The notes under the pieces were generated by a model, which saw nothing but the letters and a program-made list of their open reading frames with translations, did no database searches and was not told the origin of the DNA. The translations under genes were made by a program, and so were the position numbers. A stretch of 64,000 nucleotides of DNA from Paracoccus aminophilus JCM 7686 (lineage in GTDB: Bacteria > Pseudomonadota > Alphaproteobacteria > Rhodobacterales > Rhodobacteraceae): positions 230,018-294,017 of the forward strand of contig NC_022043.1 in assembly GCF_000444995.1 (NCBI RefSeq), in the 5' to 3' direction. This document shows, in pieces, positions 35,884 through 44,351 of the stretch. Every line of letters starts with the position of its first letter. Position 1 is the first letter of the stretch.

Positions 35884-36557
35884 GTCCGGCCCTCAACCAT
35901 TTCGCGTCCATCGGTCGCCATTCCGGCATCCTCAATCGCATCCCAGATTGTCGCGGTGCTGGTGAACGCATCGCTCGCAACATTCACCACGATCACGCCA
36001 CAAAACGCCCAAAAAGCTGGTCCAAGGCTCACATTGGCAAGCCCCGCCACCTTAACCAGCGCCACGGCGGTGCCGATGACGAAAATCTCGGCCATGGACC
36101 ACGGGCGCAGCTCTTCGGAAAGCCGAAAGGCGGGGACGACGCGGCGATAGGGTGGTCGGCCGCGCGACAGCGGCCAAAGCGTATAGACCAACAGGATGGC
36201 GCGCAGCGCCGGCAGGCCGATGATGAAAGCCAGCATCACCACCGTCAGTGGCGCCAGCCATCCCTGCGAATAGGCCAGCGCAACCCCAATCAGCGAGGTC
36301 GCATTGCCGATCCCCATCCGCGAGATCTCGAGAAAGGGAAAGCACATTGCCGCGGTGATCAGAATGAGCGAGGTCAGCGCGAGCGCGATGATTCGCGAAA
36401 AGGCCCCGGATCTGGGCCGCGCGAGCACGGTGTTGCAGCGGATGCAGCGCGCAGTTTCCCCAGAGGCGAGCTCTTTTTCAAGATGTAGGGCGTCGCACCG
36501 TGGGCATGCAATCAGCCCCCTGCCCGTCCTGATATCATATGAGCCCTCGGTCACCAT
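35880..36557 (-). CDS. PqiA-family membrane protein, first half
   Basis: A 225-residue inner-membrane protein. A cysteine cluster (CPRCDALHLEKELASGETARCIRCNT, residues about 18-43) lies before four transmembrane helices containing FPFLEISRMG and RPWSMAEIFVIG, diagnostic PqiA motifs. It is the first gene of the four-gene pqi operon. The ATG at 36557 has only a weak ribosome site upstream. The split of PqiA into two genes is seen in other alphaproteobacteria. Confidence 0.88.
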   Translation of the reverse strand: MVTEGSYDIRTGRGLIACPRCDALHLEKELASGETARCIRCNTVLARPRSGAFSRIIALALTSLILITAAMCFPFLEISRMGIGNATSLIGVALAYSQGWLAPLTVVMLAFIIGLPALRAILLVYTLWPLSRGRPPYRRVVPAFRLSEELRPWSMAEIFVIGTAVALVKVAGLANVSLGPAFWAFCGVIVVNVASDAFTSTATIWDAIEDAGMATDGREMVEGRT

Positions 36558-36765
36558 GACGAAGGTTAATCATACCTTTCGAACCGCGCCAAGGCCGATG
36601 AATCCTCTGCTCTAACCCCGTCGCGGAAAGGGGCAGACCTGCCACATGGAAATTTGCGAGACACCGCGTCAGACCGTCTTTCACCCGCAAAGAGCGCTCG
36701 ATTGCGAGGCTTGAGACCCAAGCCACCGCCACTCTATCTCCACGAAATACAACGCATTTGATGCG

Positions 36766-36780
36766 TTAACTGGACCTGAA
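36766..36780. promoter_or_regulatory. CtrA-like site upstream of motB
   Basis: TTAA, seven bases, TGAA, one mismatch from the CtrA consensus TTAA-N7-TTAA. CtrA controls flagellar promoters in many alphaproteobacteria. The site lies about 50 bases upstream of motB. Such a short motif can occur by chance. Confidence 0.35.
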
Positions 36781-36830
36781 TGACGGCCTGTTAGACCCTC
36801 AACTCAAATCGTATCACAAGGGGTCGGCAG

Positions 36831-37631
36831 ATGGCCGCAGACCGGGGCAACTCGCCCATCATCATCAAACGCATCACCGTCTCCGGTGAGGGTGGCCATC
36901 ACGGCGGCGCCTGGAAAGTCGCCTATGCCGATTTCGTCACCGCCATGATGGCCTTCTTTCTGCTGATGTGGCTGCTCAATGCCACGACAGAGAAGCAGCG
37001 GAAGGGTCTAGCGGATTACTTCAATCCAACCATCGTGCAGACCAGTAACGGTGGCTCGACCGCAACCGACGGTGGCAAGGATCGCAAATCCGAAGAAAGC
37101 GCCGGCCAAGGCGAAGGTGCCGCCCGCGATCCGCGTGAGGCACAGGCCAAGCAGGCCGATGAAACCGGGTTTGAATCGATTGCCCGCCAACTTCAGGACG
37201 AGCTTGACGGCAGCGGCGCAGAATCGATGCAGCTGAAAAACCTTTTGCGCCATGTCGTCACGCGCATGACTGACGAAGGTCTGGTGATCGAACTGACGGA
37301 TCTGACCGAAGAGCCTTTGTTCGAAGGCGATACCGCCCAGGCCACCAGCGTGATGCGTGAGCTTGCGGCTATTCTCTCACGCGTCCTCGGCCGCACGCGC
37401 AACAATATCGCGATTGCCGGGCATGTGCGCTCCTACCCCGAAATGCTCATCCATTCCCCCGTCTGGGCGCTCTCGGACGCCCGGGCCCATGCGCTTCGCA
37501 ATCTCATGAATGAAAGCGGTCTGGAAGATCGCAGGGTCCAGCGGGTCACGGGCTTCGCGGACCGGCGCAATCGGTCCACGAACCCGATGGACCCAAGCAA
37601 CAATCGAATTGAAGTGATCTTACTCAGATAG
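36831..37631 (+). CDS. motB: Flagellar motor stator protein MotB
   Basis: A 266-residue stator protein. The single transmembrane helix lies at about residues 32-50 within AYADFVTAMMAFFLLMWLL; the proton-binding aspartate is D34. A flexible linker (about 55-115) is followed by an OmpA-like peptidoglycan-binding domain (about 140-266) with AGHVRSYP, WALSDARAHALRNLM and NRIEVILL. MotB pairs with MotA, which is not in the window. The gene opens the motB-flgEKLI cluster, about 85 bases before flgE. The catalytic aspartate is intact. Confidence 0.92.
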   Translation: MAADRGNSPIIIKRITVSGEGGHHGGAWKVAYADFVTAMMAFFLLMWLLNATTEKQRKGLADYFNPTIVQTSNGGSTATDGGKDRKSEESAGQGEGAARDPREAQAKQADETGFESIARQLQDELDGSGAESMQLKNLLRHVVTRMTDEGLVIELTDLTEEPLFEGDTAQATSVMRELAAILSRVLGRTRNNIAIAGHVRSYPEMLIHSPVWALSDARAHALRNLMNESGLEDRRVQRVTGFADRRNRSTNPMDPSNNRIEVILLR

Positions 37632-37715
37632 GCGAAAATTCCGGCCGGTCATTAGGTCGATCTTAACCGTACTGCTCCACAGTACTTTCTGAAGCACACG
37701 AAAGGTAAAACGACG

Positions 37716-39035
37716 ATGTCGATTTCTTCCGCCCTGAACGCCGGCGTCGCGGGTCTCGCCGCCAATGCAACCAGATTGGCCAGCATTTCCGACAATATCG
37801 CGAACTCGAGCACTTACGGCTACAAGCGGGTCAATACACAATTCGAAAGCATGGTGATCAATCAGGCGCGTGGTGCAGGCGTCTATTCGGCCGGCGGGGT
37901 GCGCGCCATGACCAGCCGTCTGATCGATGAACGCGGTGCGCTGGTCTCCTCTGGAAACGCGCTCGATATCGCGATCTCTGGCCGCGGGATGTTGCCGGTG
38001 ATTCAATCCTCCAGCCTCGCCTCGCTCGGGAATGGCGACCGGCCTCTGATGATGACGACCACCGGCTCTTTCCGCACCGATGCGGAAGGCGTCCTGAAAA
38101 CGGAATCGGGACTGGTGCTGATGGGCTGGCCTGCGAATGCCGACGGTTCGATCCCGGTGATGCCGCGCGACACCGCAGCCGGTCTCCAACCCGTCGTTAT
38201 CAATGCCAACCAAACCTCGGCCGACCCGACAAAGACGATGAACCTCGGCGTCAACCTCCCCGCCGTCGACACCCTTGCTGGTGCTTCCGGCGCCCCATGG
38301 CCCCTGAAAGTCGAATATTTCGGCAACCTCGGAACCTCCGAGTCGCTCAACTTCACCTTCACTCCCCAGGTCAGCCCGACGAGCGGGATGTCGAACACCT
38401 GGACGATGGAAATCCGCGATTCGGCAATGGATCCAACAAGCAACGTTATTGGCGTCTACGAACTTGTCTTCGACGACACCCAGACCAACGGCGGCACCCT
38501 TGCCTCGGTTACAATGCTGAGTGGCGGCGCCTATGACCCAGCAACTGGCACGCTGGCATTGAACGTTCGCGGTGGGCCGATGACTCTGGCAATCGGTCGC
38601 CTTGGAGATCCGAATGGTCTGACCCAGCTCAGCGACGACTTCGCTCCGACCAACATTACCAAAGACGGCTCCCCAGTCGGCAACCTCACGGCCGTTGAGA
38701 TTGACGAAAACGGATATATCCGCGCCACCTATGATACCGGCTTCATTCGGACCATCTACCAAGTCCCACTGGTCGATGTTCCCAACCCCAACGGCTTGAT
38801 TGCACTGAACAACCAAACCTACAAGGTCTCCCCGAGCTCAGGCTCATTCTTCCTGTGGGACGCCGGTGATGGCCCCACTGGGGCAGTCGTCGGCTATGCG
38901 CGCGAAGGCTCGACGACCGACGTTGCTGCAGAGCTGACCAACCTGATCCAAACCCAGCGCGCTTATTCATCGAACGCCAAAGTCATTCAGACGGTCGATG
39001 AAATGCTTCAGGAAACCACAAACATTAAGCGCTAA
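37716..39035 (+). CDS. flgE: Flagellar hook protein FlgE
   Basis: A 439-residue hook subunit. The N-terminal rod/hook signature is present (MSISSALNAGVAGLAANATRLASISDNIANSSTYGYKR), as is the C-terminal coiled heptad DVAAELTNLIQTQRAYSSNAKVIQTVDEMLQ. The middle carries hook D2-like beta domains. FlgE is exported through the flagellar type III machinery and forms the hook. Codon use is still GC-rich here. The ATG follows an AAAGG-type site. It is followed about 40 bases later by flgK. Confidence 0.95.
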   Translation: MSISSALNAGVAGLAANATRLASISDNIANSSTYGYKRVNTQFESMVINQARGAGVYSAGGVRAMTSRLIDERGALVSSGNALDIAISGRGMLPVIQSSSLASLGNGDRPLMMTTTGSFRTDAEGVLKTESGLVLMGWPANADGSIPVMPRDTAAGLQPVVINANQTSADPTKTMNLGVNLPAVDTLAGASGAPWPLKVEYFGNLGTSESLNFTFTPQVSPTSGMSNTWTMEIRDSAMDPTSNVIGVYELVFDDTQTNGGTLASVTMLSGGAYDPATGTLALNVRGGPMTLAIGRLGDPNGLTQLSDDFAPTNITKDGSPVGNLTAVEIDENGYIRATYDTGFIRTIYQVPLVDVPNPNGLIALNNQTYKVSPSSGSFFLWDAGDGPTGAVVGYAREGSTTDVAAELTNLIQTQRAYSSNAKVIQTVDEMLQETTNIKR

Positions 39036-39074
39036 CCTTCTGCGGCGCGTAAGCCTCATACAAGGAGATGACGA

Positions 39075-40526
39075 ATGAGCATTTCAGCTGCACTTTCAAA
39101 TGCCATTTCGGGCCTGACTGCGGTTTCGCGCGGAGCCGAAGTCGTCTCTTCCAATCTGGCCAATGCGCTAACACCCGGATATGCAGCGAGGGAGCTCCAG
39201 CTCTCCTCGCGCACCCTGATCGGCAATGGCGGAGGGGTAAAGGTCGAAGGGGTTCTTAGGCTCGTTCCGGCAGAGATAGTCGCGGACAACCGCATTGCAA
39301 ATTCGCGCTTCGGCTACTCAGATACTCTGAACTCGCTTCACGTCACCATGGAATCTGCTTTCGGGACGGCAAACCAGGACGACTCCCTCACCAGCATCAT
39401 TACCGCCTTTGATTCCGCCTTGATCTTTGCCGCAGCGGCTCCGGAGAACGATGTCCGCCTGCAGGGCGTCGTCGACGCGGCCAAAGATCTCAGCAACAAA
39501 ATTAACTCAATCGCCATGGAGCTTCAAAAGGCCAGGACGATATCTGAAAAGAGCATAGAAAATGACGTTAATCGTCTGAACTCCGCCCTCGGCGAGGTGG
39601 CCCGCCTAAACCGTCTGGTCACAATTGCACAAGCAAAGGGGCAAGACGCGTCCTCTTTGATAGATGCGCGCCAATCAACACTAGATAGTATATCTGACAT
39701 TATTCCGATTAAGGAAATACCACGCTCAGGCGGAGCCATATCTCTCTTTACCCAAGGCGGCGCCACCCTATTGGACGGAAGTGAGCCAATCAAGGTCACC
39801 TTCACCGCCCACGTTGTAGTAACTCCTCAAATGTCCGCTGCTGCCGGTCAATTGGGATTTTTAAGCATCGACGGTGTTTCATTAACCGAATCGCAAATGG
39901 TCATGTTTAAAGGCGGCAGTTTAGAGGCTAACTTCCTAACGCGAGACCGATTAATACCTGAGTACCAATCTGGCTTAGATAAGCTTGCCTCGGATCTCTA
40001 CCACCGGCTTGCAGATCCCTCGGTCGATCTATCCCTACAATCCGGTGATCCTGGGCTCTTCGCAGATAGGCAGGCGGCCTTCGATCCGCAAAACACTCTT
40101 GGCTTCTCCAGTCGCATATCGATATCGATTATAGTCGACGAGACACAAGGTGGTCATCTTTGGAAGGTGCGCACGGGATTGCAAGCATCCGCGCCGGGTC
40201 CAGTGTCAGATAGTAGTCTCCTAAATAGAATCCAGTCCGCATTCTCGAGCACATCAAGCACCCCCGGAAATGGACAGGCGCAGTCAATCTTTAAAAGCGC
40301 ATCTGATCTGCTCTCCGCCGCTGCAACCAACAGAGTCAGAGCTGAAACCGGAAGACAGCACGATTCAACCTACCGCGACACAGTCAAAGCATCATTACTT
40401 TCACACGGTGTTGATCGCGATAAGGAGATGGCGCAGCTGTTGCAGCTCGAGAAAAACTACGCGGCAAACGCCAAAGTTATCCAGGCAATCGGCGCAATGC
40501 TAGACGAAATACTGAGGATATCATGA
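39075..40526 (+). CDS. flgK: Flagellar hook-associated protein 1, FlgK
   Basis: A 483-residue hook-filament junction protein. The N-terminal MSISAALSNAISGLTAVSRGAEVVSSNLANALTPGYAAREL and the C-terminal DKEMAQLLQLEKNYAANAKVIQAIGAMLDEIL are the conserved coiled-coil ends that pack in the axial structure. The 3' half is clearly less GC-rich than flgE, with more A/T in third positions. The last four bases overlap flgL. Both termini are intact, so it looks functional. Confidence 0.95.
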   Translation: MSISAALSNAISGLTAVSRGAEVVSSNLANALTPGYAARELQLSSRTLIGNGGGVKVEGVLRLVPAEIVADNRIANSRFGYSDTLNSLHVTMESAFGTANQDDSLTSIITAFDSALIFAAAAPENDVRLQGVVDAAKDLSNKINSIAMELQKARTISEKSIENDVNRLNSALGEVARLNRLVTIAQAKGQDASSLIDARQSTLDSISDIIPIKEIPRSGGAISLFTQGGATLLDGSEPIKVTFTAHVVVTPQMSAAAGQLGFLSIDGVSLTESQMVMFKGGSLEANFLTRDRLIPEYQSGLDKLASDLYHRLADPSVDLSLQSGDPGLFADRQAAFDPQNTLGFSSRISISIIVDETQGGHLWKVRTGLQASAPGPVSDSSLLNRIQSAFSSTSSTPGNGQAQSIFKSASDLLSAAATNRVRAETGRQHDSTYRDTVKASLLSHGVDRDKEMAQLLQLEKNYAANAKVIQAIGAMLDEILRIS

Positions 40527-41542
40527 GCAATTATAGTTCAGTTAGCGATCTATCACGAGCGTTTCACACAAGATTGGCGAATAATTTTTTAAACAAGAAA
40601 ATTGAAGTTCTGTCTAAAGAAGTTTCAACTGGCATAAGGGCAGATATTGCATCTCATTTGGGAGGAGATCTTTCCATCATAACCCAGCTTGAAGATAAGA
40701 TATCTCGTCTTACTATACTAAACAAGAACGCCCATCACGCAGAGCTTCTACTCACGAGCGTCCAAGATTCTCTGCAAGCCATACAGGATAAATCATCCAA
40801 GTTGGGCCCGTCGATACTTGCTGCTTCCACATCAGGAACAGCAGATCAAATTGATATCTTAGGAACGCAAGCGATGGAGTTCCTGTCCTCTGTGATTTCC
40901 TCGTTAAACACCTCAATTTCCGGCAGAAGTCTCTTCGGTGGAAGCATAACAAGCACCTCCCCCTTCCCCACATTGGACCAAATAATCGCCGGCGCCAGGT
41001 TGACCATTAGTGGCGCGACCACAGCGAGCGATATAGATTCCGCTCTATCTTCGTGGTTAGATGCTCCCTTCGGAGATGGAGGATTTTTTGATAACGTTTA
41101 TCAGGGAAATGAGCAAGCACCTTTCAAGATTCCGGTCTCTCCAGGTCAAACAGCTTCAATTAACTTCACGGCACACAACCAATCAATTCGCGATATAATA
41201 AAAGGTGCACTAATATTTACAATCGCGGGCGATTCAAGCTCTTCCTTTTCTGTCGACGACAAAAAACAACTATTCCGCCATGCAGGTCTAAATATTATCA
41301 ATGGCAACGATAGGCTATCCGTTGAGAGGGCTTCAATCGGGGCTGCACAAGAAACTGTAGCAAAGGCGATCCTCAAGAATGAATCCGAAATGACCACGCT
41401 GGCCATATCCCGCAATAAATTTATTTCCGCCGACCCCTTTGAAACAGCACTGGCGTTGAAGGAGGCGGAATCCGGCCTTAAGAACATCTACACTCTAACA
41501 GCTAGGCTTTCCACTCTATCACTTACGGATTATCTCAGATGA
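40523..41542 (+). CDS. flgL: Flagellar hook-associated protein 3, FlgL
   Basis: A 339-residue flagellin-like junction protein. The N-terminal helical region (SDLSRAFHTRLANNFLNKKIEVLSKEVSTG) and a C-terminal helix (EAESGLKNIYTLTARLSTLSLTDYLR) are typical. The middle (about 150-260) is the variable D2-like domain. It is much more AT-rich than the regional average. It overlaps flgK by four bases and flgI by four bases, so it lies in a tight operon. Confidence 0.93.
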   Translation: MSNYSSVSDLSRAFHTRLANNFLNKKIEVLSKEVSTGIRADIASHLGGDLSIITQLEDKISRLTILNKNAHHAELLLTSVQDSLQAIQDKSSKLGPSILAASTSGTADQIDILGTQAMEFLSSVISSLNTSISGRSLFGGSITSTSPFPTLDQIIAGARLTISGATTASDIDSALSSWLDAPFGDGGFFDNVYQGNEQAPFKIPVSPGQTASINFTAHNQSIRDIIKGALIFTIAGDSSSSFSVDDKKQLFRHAGLNIINGNDRLSVERASIGAAQETVAKAILKNESEMTTLAISRNKFISADPFETALALKEAESGLKNIYTLTARLSTLSLTDYLR

Positions 41543-42639
41543 GGTATTGGTTTTTTCTGGTCGTGATCTGCCTATTTCCGCCATTAACTTTTGCTAATTC
41601 CGTTAGAATCAAAGACCTTGCAAATTTCGATGGCGTTCGAGGAAACGACTTAGTTGGCTACGGACTCGTGGTAGGCCTAAATGGCACAGGTGACAGCCTA
41701 AGAAACTCTCCTTTCACAGAGGAGATAATGGCGGGACTACTTGAGCGCCTAGGCGTAAACGTCACCAACGAGACGTTTCGCCCAAAGAATGTTGCGGCAG
41801 TTATTGTTACGGCAACACTTCCGCCATTTTCTCGCGCGGGCTCACAGATCGACGCCAATGTTGCAGCCATTGGGGATGCGAAAAGTTTACTTGGTGGAAC
41901 ACTCGTTATGACAGCACTGAATGCTGCAGATGGAAATGTCTACGCGGTCGTCCAAGGAGCTATATTGTCAGGTGGTGTAGAGGCAACAGGCGAGGCTGCA
42001 AAAGTAGTTATTGGGACACCCACCACAGGAACAATCCCGTCCGGCGCACGTGTTGAGCGAGAAGTTCCATTTGATCTATCGGCGATGACGACATTGAGAG
42101 TCGCGCTTCGCGTTCCAGACTTCACGACAGCGACCCGCATGGAGGCCGCCATCAACCGAGAGTTTTCTATTAGCATAGCTAGCTTGATTGATTCCGGGAC
42201 GATCTCAATAGATTCGAGAAAATTGGGAACCGTTAATACAGCTAGATTGATCGGAAGGATTGAAAATATTCGGGTGGAACCAGACATGGCAGCTAGGGTC
42301 GTAATCGATCACAAATCTGGAACGATCGTAATCGGACAGAACGTCAGAATATCTCATGTCGCTGTGTCACAGGGAGGGTTGACTCTTAAAGTAAGAGAAA
42401 GCCCACTTGTCTCGCAACCCAATCCGTTTTCCCTTGGCGAGACCGTTATGGTTCCCCGCTCGGAAGCCGAGATTGTTCAAAATTCGGGAGTATCCCTTGC
42501 CGAGGTCGACGCACCTAGCTCACTCTCAGAGGTTGTGGCGGGACTAAATGCTCTCGGAGTAAAGCCGAGAGATTTGATCGAAATTCTCAAAGTAGTCCAC
42601 TCAGCTGGGGCACTTCATGCTGAACTTATAGTCAATTAA
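41539..42639 (+). CDS. flgI: Flagellar P-ring protein FlgI
   Basis: A 366-residue periplasmic P-ring protein. An N-terminal signal peptide (about residues 1-19, ending FAN) is followed by RIKDLANFDGVRGNDLVGYGLVVGLNGTGDSL, the family hallmark. Further on come LPPFSRAGSQIDANVAAIGDAKSLLGGTL and the C-terminal LVSQPNPFSLGETVMVPRS plus LGVKPRDLIEILKVVHSAGALHAELIV. The full family length is present. It is AT-rich like flgL. It is the last flagellar gene before the decayed IS. Confidence 0.95.
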   Translation: MRYWFFLVVICLFPPLTFANSVRIKDLANFDGVRGNDLVGYGLVVGLNGTGDSLRNSPFTEEIMAGLLERLGVNVTNETFRPKNVAAVIVTATLPPFSRAGSQIDANVAAIGDAKSLLGGTLVMTALNAADGNVYAVVQGAILSGGVEATGEAAKVVIGTPTTGTIPSGARVEREVPFDLSAMTTLRVALRVPDFTTATRMEAAINREFSISIASLIDSGTISIDSRKLGTVNTARLIGRIENIRVEPDMAARVVIDHKSGTIVIGQNVRISHVAVSQGGLTLKVRESPLVSQPNPFSLGETVMVPRSEAEIVQNSGVSLAEVDAPSSLSEVVAGLNALGVKPRDLIEILKVVHSAGALHAELIVN

Positions 42640-42753
42640 CACGCCCGCTTATGTCCTAGTCATTGTGTTGTCTCGCTAACTCTCCCATTCACGATCAGAG
42701 TCAACTGCATTGACCATAGCTCGTTGAGCGGATTCAGAAAACTTAAGGCATTC

Positions 42754-44285
42754 GTGTGTAATTTTCTGTTCTCCGATGATGCAAGGAATAAGTTTCTGCA
42801 GACATCTTCAGTCCTCGCTGGATGCCCCGGTAATCCTGCCCATGGTTAAGGGGTTTTATAAGCAGAATTTTCTCGTGAGTCATGAGCTGAGAAAGTCGAA
42901 TGAGAAGGAGCCGTTTCACCGAGCCTCGGATCATGGCAGTGACTGAACTCTGTCGAGAGCGTGGGATCGGCACAGCAAATTTCTACAAATGGCGCTCGAA
43001 ATATGGCGGTTTGAATGCGTCGATGATGAGCCAGATGAAGGTACTCGAAGACGAGAACCGATGGCTTAGGTGCATGTTCGCCGACCTGAGCACGCAGACC
43101 GAGCGGCTCAAGGAAGCCTTGGAGAAAAATGACACGGCCAGCTCAACGCTTGGGGTGAGCCTGCGCGCCGCCACCAGTTCGAGGCTGCAGGCAAACGCAG
43201 AGAAGGCGGTGGCGACAACAGGGTCAGCATCGCGCTCTAGCATGGTCCTCGGATCGATGGCGGACATGGTCTCGCCCTGCCGAGCCTTTGGTGTGAGCAA
43301 GACCTGCTTTCGCCACAGCCCGAAGCGCAACGCCGAGAATGAACTCATTGCAGATCGCTAGAAGGGCTGACAAAGGCGCACCTGACCGAGAGCTTTGGAA
43401 TGTGCTTCCTGCGCATGCGCTACGTCCGGGGGCGTCCTTGAAACCATAAGCTTGTCCATCGGGTCCACTGCGAGCTGAGGTTGAACCTGCGGAGCGAGCC
43501 AGCGAGGCGCAATTGGTCCGAGCCCGATGGCGAACGCAGCGGCGCAGGATCAAGCGCGACAAGCCTGACGAGCTCAGTGTTCCGTTCTTGCTATAATCGA
43601 TCCACTGGATCGATTGCTTTACGCCCCCCCCGAACACGGTCTGGTCAATGGGTTTCGCTTCGCGGACCTTCGGTTCATGGCTGATCGTTTGGCCGATGGC
43701 CGCCATTTCCGGCTCTTGAACGTGCTGGACGACTTCGACCGCGAAGGCTTAGGGATCAAGGTCGACTTCTCGCTCCCAGCCGAGCGGGTGGTCCGATCCC
43801 TCAATCAGATCATCGAATGGCGGGGGAAGCCCCTAGCGACAAGGGTGGAGTTGTCAGGGGTTGCGACCACCGGTTCGAGTCCTCCCCAAGCGACCTCCCG
43901 GAATACACCAGCTCCACGATGATGATCTGGACCGAGAGGCAAGGCATTGCCTTGAACCACACTCAGCCCGGAAAGCCGCAGCAGGACCATCTCACCCACA
44001 CTTGAACGCATGGCGTTCGGGCTCGATCTACGTCGAACGTTACAACAGGACGGTCCGACATGAATGGCTGGACCCCTCCATCTTTGACACCATTGAGGAC
44101 GCGGAGAAGATCGCAACCGACTGGCCACGGACTGACAACAGTGAGCGCCCCAGCGCGAATTGTGTCGCCATTGGCTCGAGGCCAATGAGCGCGGGCATCG
44201 GCGGCATTACACCCGCTCGAACAACTACAGATGACTGCCTGAAGTCTTCTTCTGCGCCCCGTTAAAACGGGGAGAATTACCCTCC
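42754..44285 (+). mobile_element. Decayed IS3-family insertion sequence (approximate ends)
   Basis: About 1.5 kb of sequence coding for fragments of both IS3-type reading frames, reading on the plus strand. Possible imperfect terminal inverted repeats are GTGTGTAATTTTCT at 42754-42767 and the complement of GGAGAATTACCCTC near 44272-44285. They match at about ten of 14 positions. No target-site duplication was found. The element separates the flagellar cluster from glyA. Coordinates are estimates, since neither end can be confirmed without a related intact copy. Confidence 0.65.
42900..44265 (+). pseudogene. IS3-family transposase orfA/orfB remnants, frameshifted
   Basis: The first part (42900 to about 43140) is an OrfA-like HTH protein (FTEPRIMAV, ELCRERGIGTANFYKWRSKYGG, then a leucine-zipper-like MKVLEDENRWLR). 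A short internal deletion after IMAV removes part of the first helix. The OrfB part continues in several frames: CRAFGVSKTC (about 43280), [27 protein letters not shown] (about 43678-43758), [12 protein letters not shown] and VERYNRTVRHEWLD (about 44032-44075). The DDE motif region around the second aspartate is scrambled, and several stops break the frame. It is inactive. Confidence 0.8.
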
Positions 44286-44299
44286 GACCATATCCCATG

Positions 44300-44331
44300 A
44301 AAAATCCGGAGGCGGGGGCCGCCTCCGGATC
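44300..44331 (-). terminator. Intrinsic terminator of glyA
   Basis: Perfect 12-base arms (ATCCGGAGGCGG and CCGCCTCCGGAT) with a three-base loop, followed on the minus strand by five T residues. It begins about 20 bases past the glyA stop. Confidence 0.85.
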
Positions 44332-44351
44332 AATTTCGTCTTCAGATGTGC

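Noticed and set aside
42640..42753. Target-site duplication or extra gene just downstream of flgI
   Set aside because: No matching direct repeat was found flanking the IS remnant, and the stretch has no open frame with coding character.
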